From Candidatus Brocadiaceae bacterium S225 (GTDB lineage Bacteria > Planctomycetota > Brocadiia > Brocadiales > Scalinduaceae), in the NCBI GenBank assembly GCA_007859995.1, contig SMSL01000008.1, positions 1-64,000 of the forward strand: DNA of 64,000 bases. The letters are read 5' to 3'. A program made the translations under genes and the position numbers. Under the pieces are notes generated by a model that made no database searches, had not been told where the DNA came from, and saw only the letters and a program-made list of their open reading frames with translations. Below are positions 51,652 through 61,979 of the stretch, one piece after another (position 1 is the first letter of the stretch; the number at the start of each line of letters is the position of its first letter).

Positions 51652-52662
51652 TCAACTACCGTCATTAATCAATTTACTCATTTTTATTCTTAAATCATTA
51701 ATGTATATTCCGATTTCAAAACCGTCAGAATCAGCCCACCCAACTTGTATCCCTTTTGGTCTCAAAACATTAGCCATAAATTTTTTGAATAAACGACTAA
51801 CTCTTCTTATCTGGTTCACTGGTTTTATACAAAGTAATTGTTCAATCTGATTTTTATCTTCTTGATTAAAAATATCGTATTTAAAAAATAACTCATTCAG
51901 GTGCCTACCATAATCATAATAGCCGTGTAATGCAGCTATTATGATCATTTTTATCCCTTTTGTTCTACTTATAGATTTGACATCTTCTCCAAAATCGGTT
52001 CTAAAATACAATGCATCACCAAAAATTATTTGTCCCCTAGCTGGCATATTTGCTGGTATATTTTCTCTTTTCCACCGGTGTCTGTTTAAGTCAAATAATG
52101 TAAAACCATTCTCTCTTAGGTATTTGTCTACATCCGCGAATAAAGGTTGATCTTCATATAATTGAGCAAATTCAACCTCAACCGCAATTCCAAAAACATC
52201 TTTTGACAATACCTGTCCAGAACCTTGAAAAATTTTTAACTCAGTCCCCTGTGTGTCTACTTTTATAAAATCAATATCCCTAATACGGTTCTCCTCAAGT
52301 ACAGAGTTCAGAGAATTTGTAGATAATTGAGTTTTCTTTACAATATTAAAACGTTCAAAATCGGGAAACTGATTTAGCAACTTCGTATTAGGCTTTAATA
52401 GCGAAGAGCAACCTGGGCTTTTTGTAATATTTAGAGTGGCATCTTTCTTTCCGTCAAGAAGAGCAATCGGTAGGTATTTTATAAACACATCTTTCTCCCG
52501 AATTTGCGCATTTAGTTTCTTACACTCTGTTTCGTCTGGCTCAAATCCAATGATATTAATAATATCTCCAAAATGAACCCAAGGTTCTGTAATCCCCCAG
52601 CGAGCACCAACATCCACATATAAAATTTTGTCTTTTTTCAGTTCTTTAAAGATATTATTCAA
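51652..52662 (-). CDS. FkbM-family methyltransferase
   Basis: The 336-aa protein carries the FkbM methyltransferase domain at residues about 10-205: LYVDVGARWGITEPWVHFGD, IIGFEPDETECKKLNAQI, RDIDFIKVDTQGTELKIFQG, GIAVEVEFAQLYEDQPLFAD. FkbM enzymes O-methylate polyketides or glycans. The C-terminal third has no recognised domain. It lies between the aldolase and a second methyltransferase, likely tailoring the surface glycan. Confidence 0.85.
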   Translation of the reverse strand: MNNIFKELKKDKILYVDVGARWGITEPWVHFGDIINIIGFEPDETECKKLNAQIREKDVFIKYLPIALLDGKKDATLNITKSPGCSSLLKPNTKLLNQFPDFERFNIVKKTQLSTNSLNSVLEENRIRDIDFIKVDTQGTELKIFQGSGQVLSKDVFGIAVEVEFAQLYEDQPLFADVDKYLRENGFTLFDLNRHRWKRENIPANMPARGQIIFGDALYFRTDFGEDVKSISRTKGIKMIIIAALHGYYDYGRHLNELFFKYDIFNQEDKNQIEQLLCIKPVNQIRRVSRLFKKFMANVLRPKGIQVGWADSDGFEIGIYINDLRIKMSKLINDGS

Positions 52663-52847
52663 AGGGACTCTTTCCTAATTTTCGTTACAAATCAGATTAT
52701 TTCAGTGCTCTTTAACCTAATACTTGATTTTTCTGGACCGAATGTATTGTTTTATTCTTTTCCTAAGTTTCAAACACTACGCCTGCCTTAAACGTAAAAG
52801 CAGCTTTACCCTAAAGAGCTCACAAATCTTTTTTTTGCCCATAAAAA

Positions 52848-53666
52848 CTACCAATCTTTATATCGAGAAGACCACTCGTCATTTCTCTCAAGAACCATAC
52901 CATAAAAACCTTCAAAATCATATTTCCTCCACAAGGCTTTTGTGATCCTCAGCAAACTTCTTTTAGGATATTGAAGATATACTCTTTCCTTGGTAACACT
53001 CCAACCAGAATGCCTTACAATCAATTTCCAATCTTCTGGATTAAGTTCAAAGATATGAGTATTCTCTGCACAAGCATCATCTTTATCCCCACACCTTATA
53101 TGATATAAACCAATACGACTGTTTTTCAGATACGGTACTGTAATAATAAGATATTTTGCCGTTGTTCTTGATGACAATTTATACAGAAAGTTTATCGGAT
53201 TCATTAAATGCTCAAGTGTTTGAAAGCATAGAAATACATCAGCGTTTATATTATAATCGTGTAAGTTTTCTGCTCTTGCTTGAATGGCTTCAAACCCTTT
53301 TTCCTTTATTTTTTTTATGGCTTCCGGATCAAGATTAACACTTATGCATCTTATATTATTGTTTTCGGAATAAAGTTCTTGAATATATTGCAAATGAGTT
53401 CCAGCAGAATCACCAATATCTACTATAACCGGATTTTCAAGTTTATTTATTACATTATCAAGAAGTGATATTTGAAAAGCATGTTGGTTCCGTACCTTAG
53501 TTTCCAAATACGGACTATTAACCTCAAACCCTGAATACTGTAATCTTATATCAAAAACTTTCTTCTTAAGCTTTTCTATCAACACATTTAAGCCCTGTTC
53601 TTCAGCCGATTTATTTAATGACTTTATCTGTATTAAAGATAAACATTTTCTCAAATAAGTTTTCAT
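52848..53666 (-). CDS. Class I SAM-dependent methyltransferase
   Basis: A 272-aa protein with PVIVDIGDSAGTHLQYIQEL, IRCISVNLDPEAIKKIKEKG, DVFLCFQTLEHLMNPINFLY and KYLIITVPYLKNSRIGLYH. The DIGDSAGTHL glycine motif and CFQTLEHL post-motif are typical of class I sugar/lipid methyltransferases. The C-terminal region is basic and aromatic (LYLQYPKRSLLRITKALWRK). The donor/acceptor pair is unknown; surface-glycan tailoring is the context. Confidence 0.83.
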   Translation of the reverse strand: MKTYLRKCLSLIQIKSLNKSAEEQGLNVLIEKLKKKVFDIRLQYSGFEVNSPYLETKVRNQHAFQISLLDNVINKLENPVIVDIGDSAGTHLQYIQELYSENNNIRCISVNLDPEAIKKIKEKGFEAIQARAENLHDYNINADVFLCFQTLEHLMNPINFLYKLSSRTTAKYLIITVPYLKNSRIGLYHIRCGDKDDACAENTHIFELNPEDWKLIVRHSGWSVTKERVYLQYPKRSLLRITKALWRKYDFEGFYGMVLERNDEWSSRYKDW

Positions 53667-53910
53667 ACATTATGAGATTAATGGCTCAATGAGCACTAAT
53701 CTTTACAAATAAAGTAACCTATGTTACAAAAGCTCTCAATGAATTGTAGATAAGCTCTTCGCCACCTAAAACACTGATAATTTTCTATGTTATAAAATTA
53801 TTTTTCTCACTCCCAAGATAATACACAATTTCTGCCACATTATCAGTACATCATATTTTTTTCATCAATTCTAAATACTAACATACAATTCCTGTAAATC
53901 ATTTTGAAAC

Positions 53911-55416
53911 TTAAGCCAGTTTTAATTTTAACAAAAAACTCTGCGGCAGACTGATCACTAAAATTTTTTTAAGCCCTTCATTATTTTTTGACCGCCATAC
54001 TATCGATATAAACAGCATTGATGCAAAAAGAAATGAACCTGCAACCTTAAATGCGTAATTATCTATTGGAAATAAACGCAACTTCCACTGTACTAATGGA
54101 AACGTTAAAACAATCATTATAGGTACTATTGTTTCAACCAGATTCCTGATAACCCCATGCCAACTTTTAAATACAAATTTTGCGGAAAGGTAATACATTA
54201 TCATTACAATTAACAGGTAAGAGCTCACTGTCGCAATAGCAACACCTTCCATACCATACCCTTTTTTTATTAAAAAAAAATTCAAAGCTATATTTACTAT
54301 TGCAGCGGCACCATAGGTGCAACAACTAAGCCAGGTCTTTTTCGTTACATTATTATTTAAAGCCAGGCTGGGCGCTATGTTCAAAGAAAAAATAATCTGA
54401 CCAACAATCAATATCTCTAATACTATTATTGACGATTCATATTTCGGCAAAAACAACGCAATGACCGGCGACCAAAGAAAGGTAAGCAAGAGAATCCCGG
54501 AACCGAGATACCCGGACAAAATTGTTGGAGCCCAAAAATAGTCATTCATTTTTCCGTAATCACCATTAACTAAACTCAATTTCTCTTGAAATATCGGGGT
54601 ATACACCTGTGCAAACGACTCAAAAAAAATCACGGCTAAGGTCACGAAAGCTATTGCAAAACTATAAAATCCCATATCCCTGATTGGGAGCATAGAGGCA
54701 ATCATGATCTGGTCACATCTCACAAAACCGAAAAACGTCAGGTTCAACATTAAAAAGGGAAACCCAAATAGGAACAGACGTTTAATTTCTTTTCTGTCAA
54801 ATACCGGTTTGAAATTAAGTGGAATTTTTGACTTCAAAAGAATACATTGGGTAGATGCCGCCACCAGAATTGCCACTAATGATGCGTACAATCCTAACAA
54901 TGGCAGCAGTGAAACAACTACAACAAACCCGATCAGCGACTGACATATGATTACTCTAGGTAATACACTGAATTTCTTTTGAATATAACAAAGAATCGTA
55001 TAAAAGCTGACGGCCCTGTTTGCCATTATCGTTAATAACACAATAATCATACCCAGCCAGATTTTTTTATTGCTACCATATTGAATAAACGTATAAATTA
55101 TAACACCTGCACAAGATAGTGTAGTCATTATAATTGCTATGGTTATCGTCTGGTTCTTAATGTATTCTGCACGCTCAAGCTCATTTCGTGCCAGATAATA
55201 TGGCATTTCCTTGTTGAGCCCCGCGTCCACACCCATTGTAGCAACCAAGTTTACCCAAAAAGCAATCAAGCAGAATGTCCTCAATATACCGTACTCTGCA
55301 GGGCTGAGATACCATGCCGTCACTATGGTCGCCCCAAAACCTAAAGGCGCTACAAGCAACCTGGCATTACTCAGATAGAAAACACCCTTAAGAACATTTT
55401 TCCCTGTAGTTGACAT
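53911..55416 (-). CDS. wzx: Wzx-like polysaccharide flippase (MATE/MOP superfamily)
   Basis: A 501-aa membrane protein of about 14 helices. Segments include GVFYLSNARLLVAPLGFGAT at the start, FGFPFLMLNLTFFGFVRCDQ, PIRDMGFYSFAIAFVTLAVI and VEILIVGQIIFSLNIAPSLALN-like stretches. This is the Polysacc_synt/MVF type of O-antigen/capsule flippase that moves undecaprenyl-linked repeat units across the inner membrane. No Wzy polymerase was recognised in the window. Confidence 0.87.
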   Translation of the reverse strand: MSTTGKNVLKGVFYLSNARLLVAPLGFGATIVTAWYLSPAEYGILRTFCLIAFWVNLVATMGVDAGLNKEMPYYLARNELERAEYIKNQTITIAIIMTTLSCAGVIIYTFIQYGSNKKIWLGMIIVLLTIMANRAVSFYTILCYIQKKFSVLPRVIICQSLIGFVVVVSLLPLLGLYASLVAILVAASTQCILLKSKIPLNFKPVFDRKEIKRLFLFGFPFLMLNLTFFGFVRCDQIMIASMLPIRDMGFYSFAIAFVTLAVIFFESFAQVYTPIFQEKLSLVNGDYGKMNDYFWAPTILSGYLGSGILLLTFLWSPVIALFLPKYESSIIVLEILIVGQIIFSLNIAPSLALNNNVTKKTWLSCCTYGAAAIVNIALNFFLIKKGYGMEGVAIATVSSYLLIVMIMYYLSAKFVFKSWHGVIRNLVETIVPIMIVLTFPLVQWKLRLFPIDNYAFKVAGSFLFASMLFISIVWRSKNNEGLKKILVISLPQSFLLKLKLA

Positions 55417-55468
55417 TTTTCTAATTATTTTTAATTAGGATTTAGTCCTTTGAAAGGTTCAAATTTTA

Positions 55469-57505
55469 TCATCGAGAAACACCTTGATTGATAATGGTAT
55501 CCGCTAAACGATCAACAACCATTTTTTCTGTATCAATATTTTCTCCGCAAATACCATAGCGAAAAAGAAACTCATCATCAGGATTTTCAGACTCTGACCA
55601 ATCAAGATCTTTACAATACTTTTCAATAGTAGTAAAATATCCATCTTCGGTATTACACAATTCTGCTCTCTTTTCTAAAAGTTTCCGGGCCTCTAATGAT
55701 AGCTTGAAATAGTCTGGGTTATAATAAGCAATTATCGGCTTTCGAGAACAAACCATCTTTAATAAACTTGTTGTAGGAAAATCTATGATAAATAGATCAG
55801 TCATATCAATAAATTCCACCATATCAACATTATGAGGTAAAAATATTACGTTATTAATGTCATTATCATTTATATACTTTATTAATGGGTTTTCTATGAG
55901 TTGTGAAGGATAGGGTTTTATGTAAAGCTTAATATTTTGGAAACCTTTGAAGACATCTACTAACCTTCTCTGTAAACGGCTATACCAAATGTTAGGATAA
56001 CAATTCCATCCAAAGTAAAAAAGATTCGATATAAAATGAGTATCTACATACAATGCTTGCCGTCTTAACTTATTGGAACGGAGAGGTTTTCTCCGGCATT
56101 TGACAAAAAGTTCTTTTAATATCGGATTACCAACAGGGATAGGTACAGCAATATCGACCATGGAATTATCTTTGAACTCTTGCAGGAAAAAATCTGCTAC
56201 CCCAGAACCATAAGTGAACGTATAATCGGTTCCAATGTAATCCATATATTTTATAATTGGTGTCTTAAAGTACCCCATACTTCCGTGCTGGACACTGCAA
56301 ACTTTTATTCCAAGCCTTTTACATGCTAAAACTGCTGCTATTTCATATGTAGTATCAATCGTAGGAGTAATATAGACCGATGCTTTATATCCACTAAGTT
56401 CCCTTTCAATTTTTCCGCCCGCAACAACGCATGTTGGAAAAATTGAACAAATATATTTTTCCAAATACGGTGAGATGACGCTGGAAAAATCAACTTCCCC
56501 ACTGTAAAAATAATTTTTAAATGACTGGCTGCTACTCAGCTTTTTCCAAAAATCTTTAAGCGTTCTCTTTGTTATACCAAATTTTGCCGGAAGTGTGCTG
56601 TTTTCAATTTCCGTGGGTATGACCTTGCAGTTATCAACAATCCTGGCAATGCTCTTAACGGTACCACCTATTTTTCCCCAACCGCTTACATACAATAATA
56701 TCCGTGCCAGTGTATTATTTCTGCCTATGACAATCGTGCATAATTTTGGATTTTTATTCAATCTATATTTTGTATATAGTACTATCTTTTTCAGTACACC
56801 CACCATTACTATGCCAACATTCCTTAAATTTACGTCATGGTCTTGAACAGAAACCTCAATTTTATTTTTTAACATAAATATTATGGATTGCTTAATACTC
56901 TCCCACCTATTATTAACATATGGTTCTTTTCGTGAATCCTCTTTGAGTTCATTAATTTTGTAAGTAATCAATTCGTATTTGTATCTGTTCTTAAGGATTT
57001 GTAATATTTTAGGAATTATGTCACCAATTTCAAAGTTGTGATTATAAAATTCTCTTTCTTCTGGTTCTATAAAACAGATTATTTTTGATGGTACTAATTC
57101 GTCAAGTATTGATTTAAGCAAATATAGCTTGTATAGAATAGAATCAAAAAAAGTTTTAATATAAAAGACAAAATTTATTGACGAAAAAAAACCTTGCGTA
57201 CATATAGCATTGAAATACTCATCGAGTGCTGAATCAATATCCGCTGCAATTTTTTCGCATGACTCAAACCCTTCTGAAGCTATTCTCATAAATTCAGCCA
57301 TATCAAATAGATCCTCCGCAGAAGACCACTGAACATCCATCTTAGAAATTTCATATTCAACAGAAGGAGTTAAGCATATATAATGTATATTATGGTGTGT
57401 TTTTATCATTTCGTTAGAAACAAGATATTTAAACTGTTCTATATTTGAAATAATTGCTATCGTCTTATATTCGTTATTAACGCTCATTTTCCCTTTGCTT
57501 TGCAA
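55469..57505 (-). CDS. Large surface-carbohydrate biosynthesis protein, unknown reaction
   Basis: A 678-aa soluble protein with a helical N-terminal half and a GT-B/CDP-glycerol-transferase-like second half: ACKRLGIKVCSVQHGSMGYF, TPIIKYMDYIGTDYTFTYGS, IPVGNPILKELFVKCRRK and LYIKPYPSQLIENPLIKYI. A DMTDLFIIDFPTTSLLKMVC stretch near residue 600 matches the end of such proteins. It resembles the protein at 42273 in plan only. This type may polymerise or transfer glycerol-like or Kdo-like units, but no reaction can be assigned. Confidence 0.6.
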   Translation of the reverse strand: MQSKGKMSVNNEYKTIAIISNIEQFKYLVSNEMIKTHHNIHYICLTPSVEYEISKMDVQWSSAEDLFDMAEFMRIASEGFESCEKIAADIDSALDEYFNAICTQGFFSSINFVFYIKTFFDSILYKLYLLKSILDELVPSKIICFIEPEEREFYNHNFEIGDIIPKILQILKNRYKYELITYKINELKEDSRKEPYVNNRWESIKQSIIFMLKNKIEVSVQDHDVNLRNVGIVMVGVLKKIVLYTKYRLNKNPKLCTIVIGRNNTLARILLYVSGWGKIGGTVKSIARIVDNCKVIPTEIENSTLPAKFGITKRTLKDFWKKLSSSQSFKNYFYSGEVDFSSVISPYLEKYICSIFPTCVVAGGKIERELSGYKASVYITPTIDTTYEIAAVLACKRLGIKVCSVQHGSMGYFKTPIIKYMDYIGTDYTFTYGSGVADFFLQEFKDNSMVDIAVPIPVGNPILKELFVKCRRKPLRSNKLRRQALYVDTHFISNLFYFGWNCYPNIWYSRLQRRLVDVFKGFQNIKLYIKPYPSQLIENPLIKYINDNDINNVIFLPHNVDMVEFIDMTDLFIIDFPTTSLLKMVCSRKPIIAYYNPDYFKLSLEARKLLEKRAELCNTEDGYFTTIEKYCKDLDWSESENPDDEFLFRYGICGENIDTEKMVVDRLADTIINQGVSR

Positions 57506-57524
57506 TCAATTTTCAATAAATAAT

Positions 57525-59462
57525 TTAGTACCATCCAACAATGACAAGAGTTATCAAGGCAACCAAATTATTGAAATCTTTTCCAGTTACTTCTTTACCA
57601 TCAAGATACTCTGAACACAACTTGTCAAGATATTCTATGTTAAAATATTCATCACTAAGAATATCTTTATACGAATGGTTCTTTAATTTATCCTTAAAGA
57701 ATTCAGTCACTCCTGATCTATATACGATCTCCGCAAACAATGAGAACCCTTCCATTACGTCATAAAGATATGCATGTGGTCCTTCATCCAACAACTCAAA
57801 CGGCATTTTTATTTTATTCTTAGCAACCCATTTAAGTGGGTATTTGGTACTATTCAATTCCAGCCCTCGCCCCCATTTTTCAGGCATCTTTGAAAGTAGG
57901 TCAATTAAACGAATGTCGTCAAATGGTAATCGCCATTTGTGGCTGTTGAGTTCCATTGCATGTTTTGGCGTATTAACAGTCGATCCCTGTGCGTGAAAAC
58001 TGTGGTATAAGTATGTCAACCATGAATAGATGTTACTTTCTGACAGATTTGACAAAACATCTGGCATATATTCTCTAAAAGGGAAATTGTATATTGCTTT
58101 TTGTCCCTTTTCTGTTAAGGCTGCATTTACATACGTTTTTGCAAACGGAATACGGGGACTGCCATAAATAAAGGGAAACAGATAACCTTCAATAACGTCC
58201 CTTCTATTATTTCTCACAGATGTAAATTCAACACCTTCACGCATTTTCCTAAAGATTTGAAAAACCTTATCCCCTTCATAAGTACCATCAATTATCTTTT
58301 TAAAGAACGATGGGCCATATAAGTAGCAATTCATCTTGTCGGCATATTCTGTAAATGGTTTACTTGAATGAAAAAATGTTCCAAATTGAGAAAATCCAAA
58401 ATTGTGGAATGAATCGGACGTTTCGCCATTAAATATTAATTGTCCTTTTCCCGCAATATCGCAAAGTTTATCAGAAAGTATTGAGAAATTGTACGTTTCA
58501 AAAGCGTACATATGCTTTGATTTAAAGTAAGGGAGAACCCTTACCCAATATTCTGGCGCAGTTTTGTCAACAAAATCCAGATCCACTATAGTCGGCTCTA
58601 TACCGTAAAAACTGCCAATTTTACTTATTTTATTAATTTCAAATTTGTTAAGAGCATCTAATTTTTTAGAGTATTTCATACGTCCATTTAACATCCTGAC
58701 GTTTTTCGAACCAAATTCATCTACAAGCAAACCTAATATCATCGAAGAATCCCATCCGCTAGAGCTTGCTATCCATTTTTCTCCCTCACAATTAGCTCTG
58801 GAAACAACAGATTCCCTGAGAATAGTATAGTAAGTCTCTAAATGTTTATCACTATAGTCTTCTATTTTAAGAGGTTTAAATTCAATCATACTGGAATCAA
58901 TTCCGGAATCAGACAGTGTAAGAATCTCACCCACCCGTAACTGCTTTACGTTCTTATAAATCGTCAAACCCTTTGGAGTGTACCCACCGGAAACAGAAAA
59001 GAGATGCGCCAGCATTTTTTGGTCATATTCAGCTTTAAGATTTCTAAAGATAGAATCTAAATCTGTTGAAAAATAAAAAGCAGAATCGTTATATGCATAA
59101 AAAGAATCGAGCCGAGTATAACGATCACTGAAAATATGTGCTAAATGCTTATGCTTATCCACATACAGACCAATATACTGTCCTTCAAGATTGGAAATAA
59201 CATCTTCCAAGCTATTTTCCAAGAAGATTTTATTTAAATAGCTCTTGCTGTTTGTATTAATTGGTTTAATTTCGTTATCACCATTTTTTATGTGGTAAAA
59301 AATATCTCCAGCAATGTAAACATGCCTGCCACTCTCCAACTCCAGGCTAAAACTTTGATCCACTATATCAACGTTTAAATTTTTGCCATTATTAAACGTC
59401 ATCATTCTATTCATGCCTGGCCTTATACTGCTATTTTTTGTTATTTCAATATTAATCGTCAT
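57525..59462 (-). CDS. Asparagine synthetase-like amidotransferase
   Basis: A 645-aa protein with an AsnB-like synthetase domain. Residues about 225-310 hold the PP-loop ATP site (KWIASSSGWDSSMILGLLVD; SSGWDS in place of SGGLDS). The N-terminal glutaminase-like domain lacks the catalytic Cys2 (MTINIEITKNSS), so ammonia must come from elsewhere or another nucleophile is used. Relatives in nonulosonic-acid and capsule loci form amides or acetamidino groups on sugars. It lies next to a NeuB/PseI gene, which fits such a role. Confidence 0.78.
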   Translation of the reverse strand: MTINIEITKNSSIRPGMNRMMTFNNGKNLNVDIVDQSFSLELESGRHVYIAGDIFYHIKNGDNEIKPINTNSKSYLNKIFLENSLEDVISNLEGQYIGLYVDKHKHLAHIFSDRYTRLDSFYAYNDSAFYFSTDLDSIFRNLKAEYDQKMLAHLFSVSGGYTPKGLTIYKNVKQLRVGEILTLSDSGIDSSMIEFKPLKIEDYSDKHLETYYTILRESVVSRANCEGEKWIASSSGWDSSMILGLLVDEFGSKNVRMLNGRMKYSKKLDALNKFEINKISKIGSFYGIEPTIVDLDFVDKTAPEYWVRVLPYFKSKHMYAFETYNFSILSDKLCDIAGKGQLIFNGETSDSFHNFGFSQFGTFFHSSKPFTEYADKMNCYLYGPSFFKKIIDGTYEGDKVFQIFRKMREGVEFTSVRNNRRDVIEGYLFPFIYGSPRIPFAKTYVNAALTEKGQKAIYNFPFREYMPDVLSNLSESNIYSWLTYLYHSFHAQGSTVNTPKHAMELNSHKWRLPFDDIRLIDLLSKMPEKWGRGLELNSTKYPLKWVAKNKIKMPFELLDEGPHAYLYDVMEGFSLFAEIVYRSGVTEFFKDKLKNHSYKDILSDEYFNIEYLDKLCSEYLDGKEVTGKDFNNLVALITLVIVGWY

Positions 59463-59560
59463 TGCCTCATCACTTTACCATCGAATCCTAGACTCGATTC
59501 TGAAAGGTTTTATAGCCTCAAAGCTGAAGAGTTTAGTACGTCTTACTAAAGACAACCCTG

Positions 59561-60616
59561 TCACACCAAAAACTCCCAACCCATAGGAGTTCCTCTTTTA
59601 ATGCTGCGACACACTTTTCTACCCAGAAGCATTTCATAGTATTTAGGATCCAAACCACCTCCGGGGCGAATAATACGAATGTTTTGTGATGCTAATGCAT
59701 CACCCTCTTTTACATCCTCCACGACATAAATAGAACGTCGAAACTGAGAAGTGGCCTTTTCTTTATCAGCTAAACCATACTTTACCTCTCCCAATGCCTT
59801 CCATGCAGTGAGAGTTTCATCAACAAGCAGCTTCATTTCATTCGGTTCCATTGAAAATTCCGAATCTACCCCCCCATCTCCTCTTGATAAGGTAAAGTGT
59901 TTTTCAATTACCATAGCCCCCAGAGCAACACCAGCTACACTTACACCAACCCCTGGTGTGTGGTCAGAAAGACCTACTTCTGTATCAAACAACTTTCTTA
60001 AATGCGGAATAGTCAGTAAATTAATATCTTCCGGTGCAGCCGGATATGCATTCGTACACTTCAATAGTATTATTTCATTGCAGCCTGCCTCTCTGGCCGT
60101 TTTCACCATTTCATCCAGTTCAGCAACAGTTGCCATGCCGATAGATATTATTAACGGTTTACCGGTTGTTGCCACCTTTTTAATTAAAGGTAAGTGATTG
60201 TTTTCGAATGATGCAATTTTATATGCCGGTACATTCAGACTCTCCAGGAAATCTACTGCCGTTTCATCAAAGGGAGTGCTGAAACCAATTAAGCCCAACT
60301 TACTACAATATTCAAAAATCTGCTTATGCCATTCCCAAGGGGTATATGCCTTTTGATAGAGGTTATAAAGTGACTGTCCATTCCATAGGCTATTTAGATC
60401 ATTAATGAAAAAGGATGCGCTATCGGCATCAATCGTCATTGTATCTGCAGTGTATGTTTGCAACTTTATGGCGTGTGCACCCGCCTTCGCTGCTGCCTCC
60501 ACAATCTTCAATGCTTTTTCCAGGGACTGGTTATGATTACCTGACATTTCCGCAATGATAAATGGAGGGTCGTTCGGACTAATCTGGCGATTGGCAATTT
60601 TGATACTTCTATTCAT
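59561..60616 (-). CDS. pseI: Nonulosonic acid synthase (PseI/NeuB family)
   Basis: 351 aa from the ATG at 60616 (overlaps the acetyltransferase stop). The TIM barrel has PPFIIAEMSGNHNQSLEKAL, AGAHAIKLQTYTADTMTIDA, STPFDETAVDFLESLNVPAY, KIASFENNHLPLIKKVATTG and GLSDHTPGVGVSVAGVALGA with VIEKHFTL. The C-terminal SAF/antifreeze-like domain has RRSIYVVEDVKEGDALASQN and RIIRPGGGLDPKYYEMLLGR. It condenses PEP with an amino sugar to give a pseudaminic-type acid. PseI is a somewhat better fit than LegI/NeuB because of the GNHN...SLEKAL and SDHTPG pattern, but this is not decisive. Confidence 0.9.
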   Translation of the reverse strand: MNRSIKIANRQISPNDPPFIIAEMSGNHNQSLEKALKIVEAAAKAGAHAIKLQTYTADTMTIDADSASFFINDLNSLWNGQSLYNLYQKAYTPWEWHKQIFEYCSKLGLIGFSTPFDETAVDFLESLNVPAYKIASFENNHLPLIKKVATTGKPLIISIGMATVAELDEMVKTAREAGCNEIILLKCTNAYPAAPEDINLLTIPHLRKLFDTEVGLSDHTPGVGVSVAGVALGAMVIEKHFTLSRGDGGVDSEFSMEPNEMKLLVDETLTAWKALGEVKYGLADKEKATSQFRRSIYVVEDVKEGDALASQNIRIIRPGGGLDPKYYEMLLGRKVCRSIKRGTPMGWEFLV

Positions 60617-61046
60617 GTACTGTGTATACAAAAGTTGAGTGGCTTTCCTTAAAATCTGCTTTCTGAAATGCCTTTATAGACGCTATATTATTTTTTTTGA
60701 TCTCTGCAATTACCGGTTTACAAGGTTTTTTTTCGCCTATAAACCTCTCCGTCCCCAATCTGATTACTTCTGAGCCAAATCCTTTGCCTAAATAATCAGG
60801 ATTAAGCATAACACTTACCTTTATCACATCACCTTTTTCTTCAAATCTAACTATTCCAATTTTATCATCCTTAAAACATGCTATATATATTTGTGAATTC
60901 TTATCTTTACTCTTTTTCTTAAACCATCTTTCATGCTCATCCCGGGATATAGATTCTGTATTAAATGAGTTTTTTCTTATAACAGGGTGATTTCTCCACC
61001 AAAACAAATCATCTATATCTGAAGATCTCACATTTCTCAGCCTCAA
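60609..61046 (-). CDS. PseH-like GNAT N-acetyltransferase
   Basis: A 145-aa GNAT protein starting MRLRNVRSSDIDDLFWWRNH, with the WWRNHPVIRKNSF motif typical of PseH-like amino-sugar acetyltransferases. The acetyl-CoA loop is in LNPDYLGKGFGSEVI (GKGFGS). It should acetylate an amino group of the nucleotide amino sugar upstream of the PseI step. It overlaps the pseI start by 8 bp and therefore belongs to the same module. Confidence 0.85.
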   Translation of the reverse strand: MRLRNVRSSDIDDLFWWRNHPVIRKNSFNTESISRDEHERWFKKKSKDKNSQIYIACFKDDKIGIVRFEEKGDVIKVSVMLNPDYLGKGFGSEVIRLGTERFIGEKKPCKPVIAEIKKNNIASIKAFQKADFKESHSTFVYTVHE

Positions 61047-61158
61047 GTATCCTTTTGCTATATCTATCCTTAACTCTTTGATAATATGCCCTATCCTTCC
61101 TTGTTTTTCAATCTAAACCTGATTCATTCTCGATGCGCTTTAACCAGAGATAGCAATT

Positions 61159-61950
61159 TCATACAGACATCTCACTCAAATTCTTCAAATAATTGACATC
61201 CCTTTCAAAATCATTCAAATGTAATTCAGGATCCTTGTCAGTTTCAACAGAAACATATACATCCGATGGTATTAACTTTATTATCTTGCTTAATTCATAA
61301 TCACCATCACCATAATGAAGATGTAAATCCTTATGAGAATTCATGTTACCATCTGATAAATGATAAACCTTTGGCCCCAGTTTCATAAACTGATCTACGA
61401 CATTTCCCCATCCAATTTGTGCCCATGCCGCATAACATATGGCATGCCCTATATCCAGACAAAACCCAAGATCAGTTTCTTCAATAATTTGTTCTATTTC
61501 TCCAGGAGAAGCACCTACACAAATTTCACCTTTCAAACCAATCTTCGGTTTGTTTTCTATAATTGCCAGATTAAATATATCTGGAAAAACTTTCTTCATA
61601 TCATGAATCTGACGTACTGTCTCATCAATTGAACCCTGTATACCCGGGTGAAAAATTACAAATTCCGGTTCCAGGGCTAACCGGTAAAATTCAACCTCTT
61701 TCAATAAACTCAGGTTCTCAGATTGACATTTCCGCTGGGAAAGATTAAAACCCGAATATGCATGAGGTACATGGAGACAGAATGGTAATCCGCTTTTCTT
61801 CCACTTACCAGGAAGATTTTTTCCGGAACCGGGATCTACATAAAGTTCTACATAATCAAAAACTCCCCGTAGATGAAGTTCAAGAGCAGGTTTTATGTAA
61901 AACGTATTTGATGACCACAACTTCAAGCCAAGTTTTAAATGAAAGTCCAT
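61159..61950 (-). CDS. Xylose-isomerase-like TIM-barrel protein
   Basis: The 263-aa protein has the AP-endonuclease-2/xylose-isomerase barrel pattern. Likely metal ligands are HPGIQGSI, LAIIENKP (Glu), GFCLDIGHAICYA (Asp, His), VYHLSDGNMNSHKDLHLHYG (His) and VYVSVETDKDPE (Glu). Members isomerise or epimerise sugars, or have nuclease relatives; the location between the acetyltransferase and an aminotransferase makes a sugar isomerase role likely. A specific substrate cannot be read. Confidence 0.75.
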   Translation of the reverse strand: MDFHLKLGLKLWSSNTFYIKPALELHLRGVFDYVELYVDPGSGKNLPGKWKKSGLPFCLHVPHAYSGFNLSQRKCQSENLSLLKEVEFYRLALEPEFVIFHPGIQGSIDETVRQIHDMKKVFPDIFNLAIIENKPKIGLKGEICVGASPGEIEQIIEETDLGFCLDIGHAICYAAWAQIGWGNVVDQFMKLGPKVYHLSDGNMNSHKDLHLHYGDGDYELSKIIKLIPSDVYVSVETDKDPELHLNDFERDVNYLKNLSEMSV

Positions 61951-61979
61951 TTTTTAAAAATGTTTTGTTACAAACCTAC

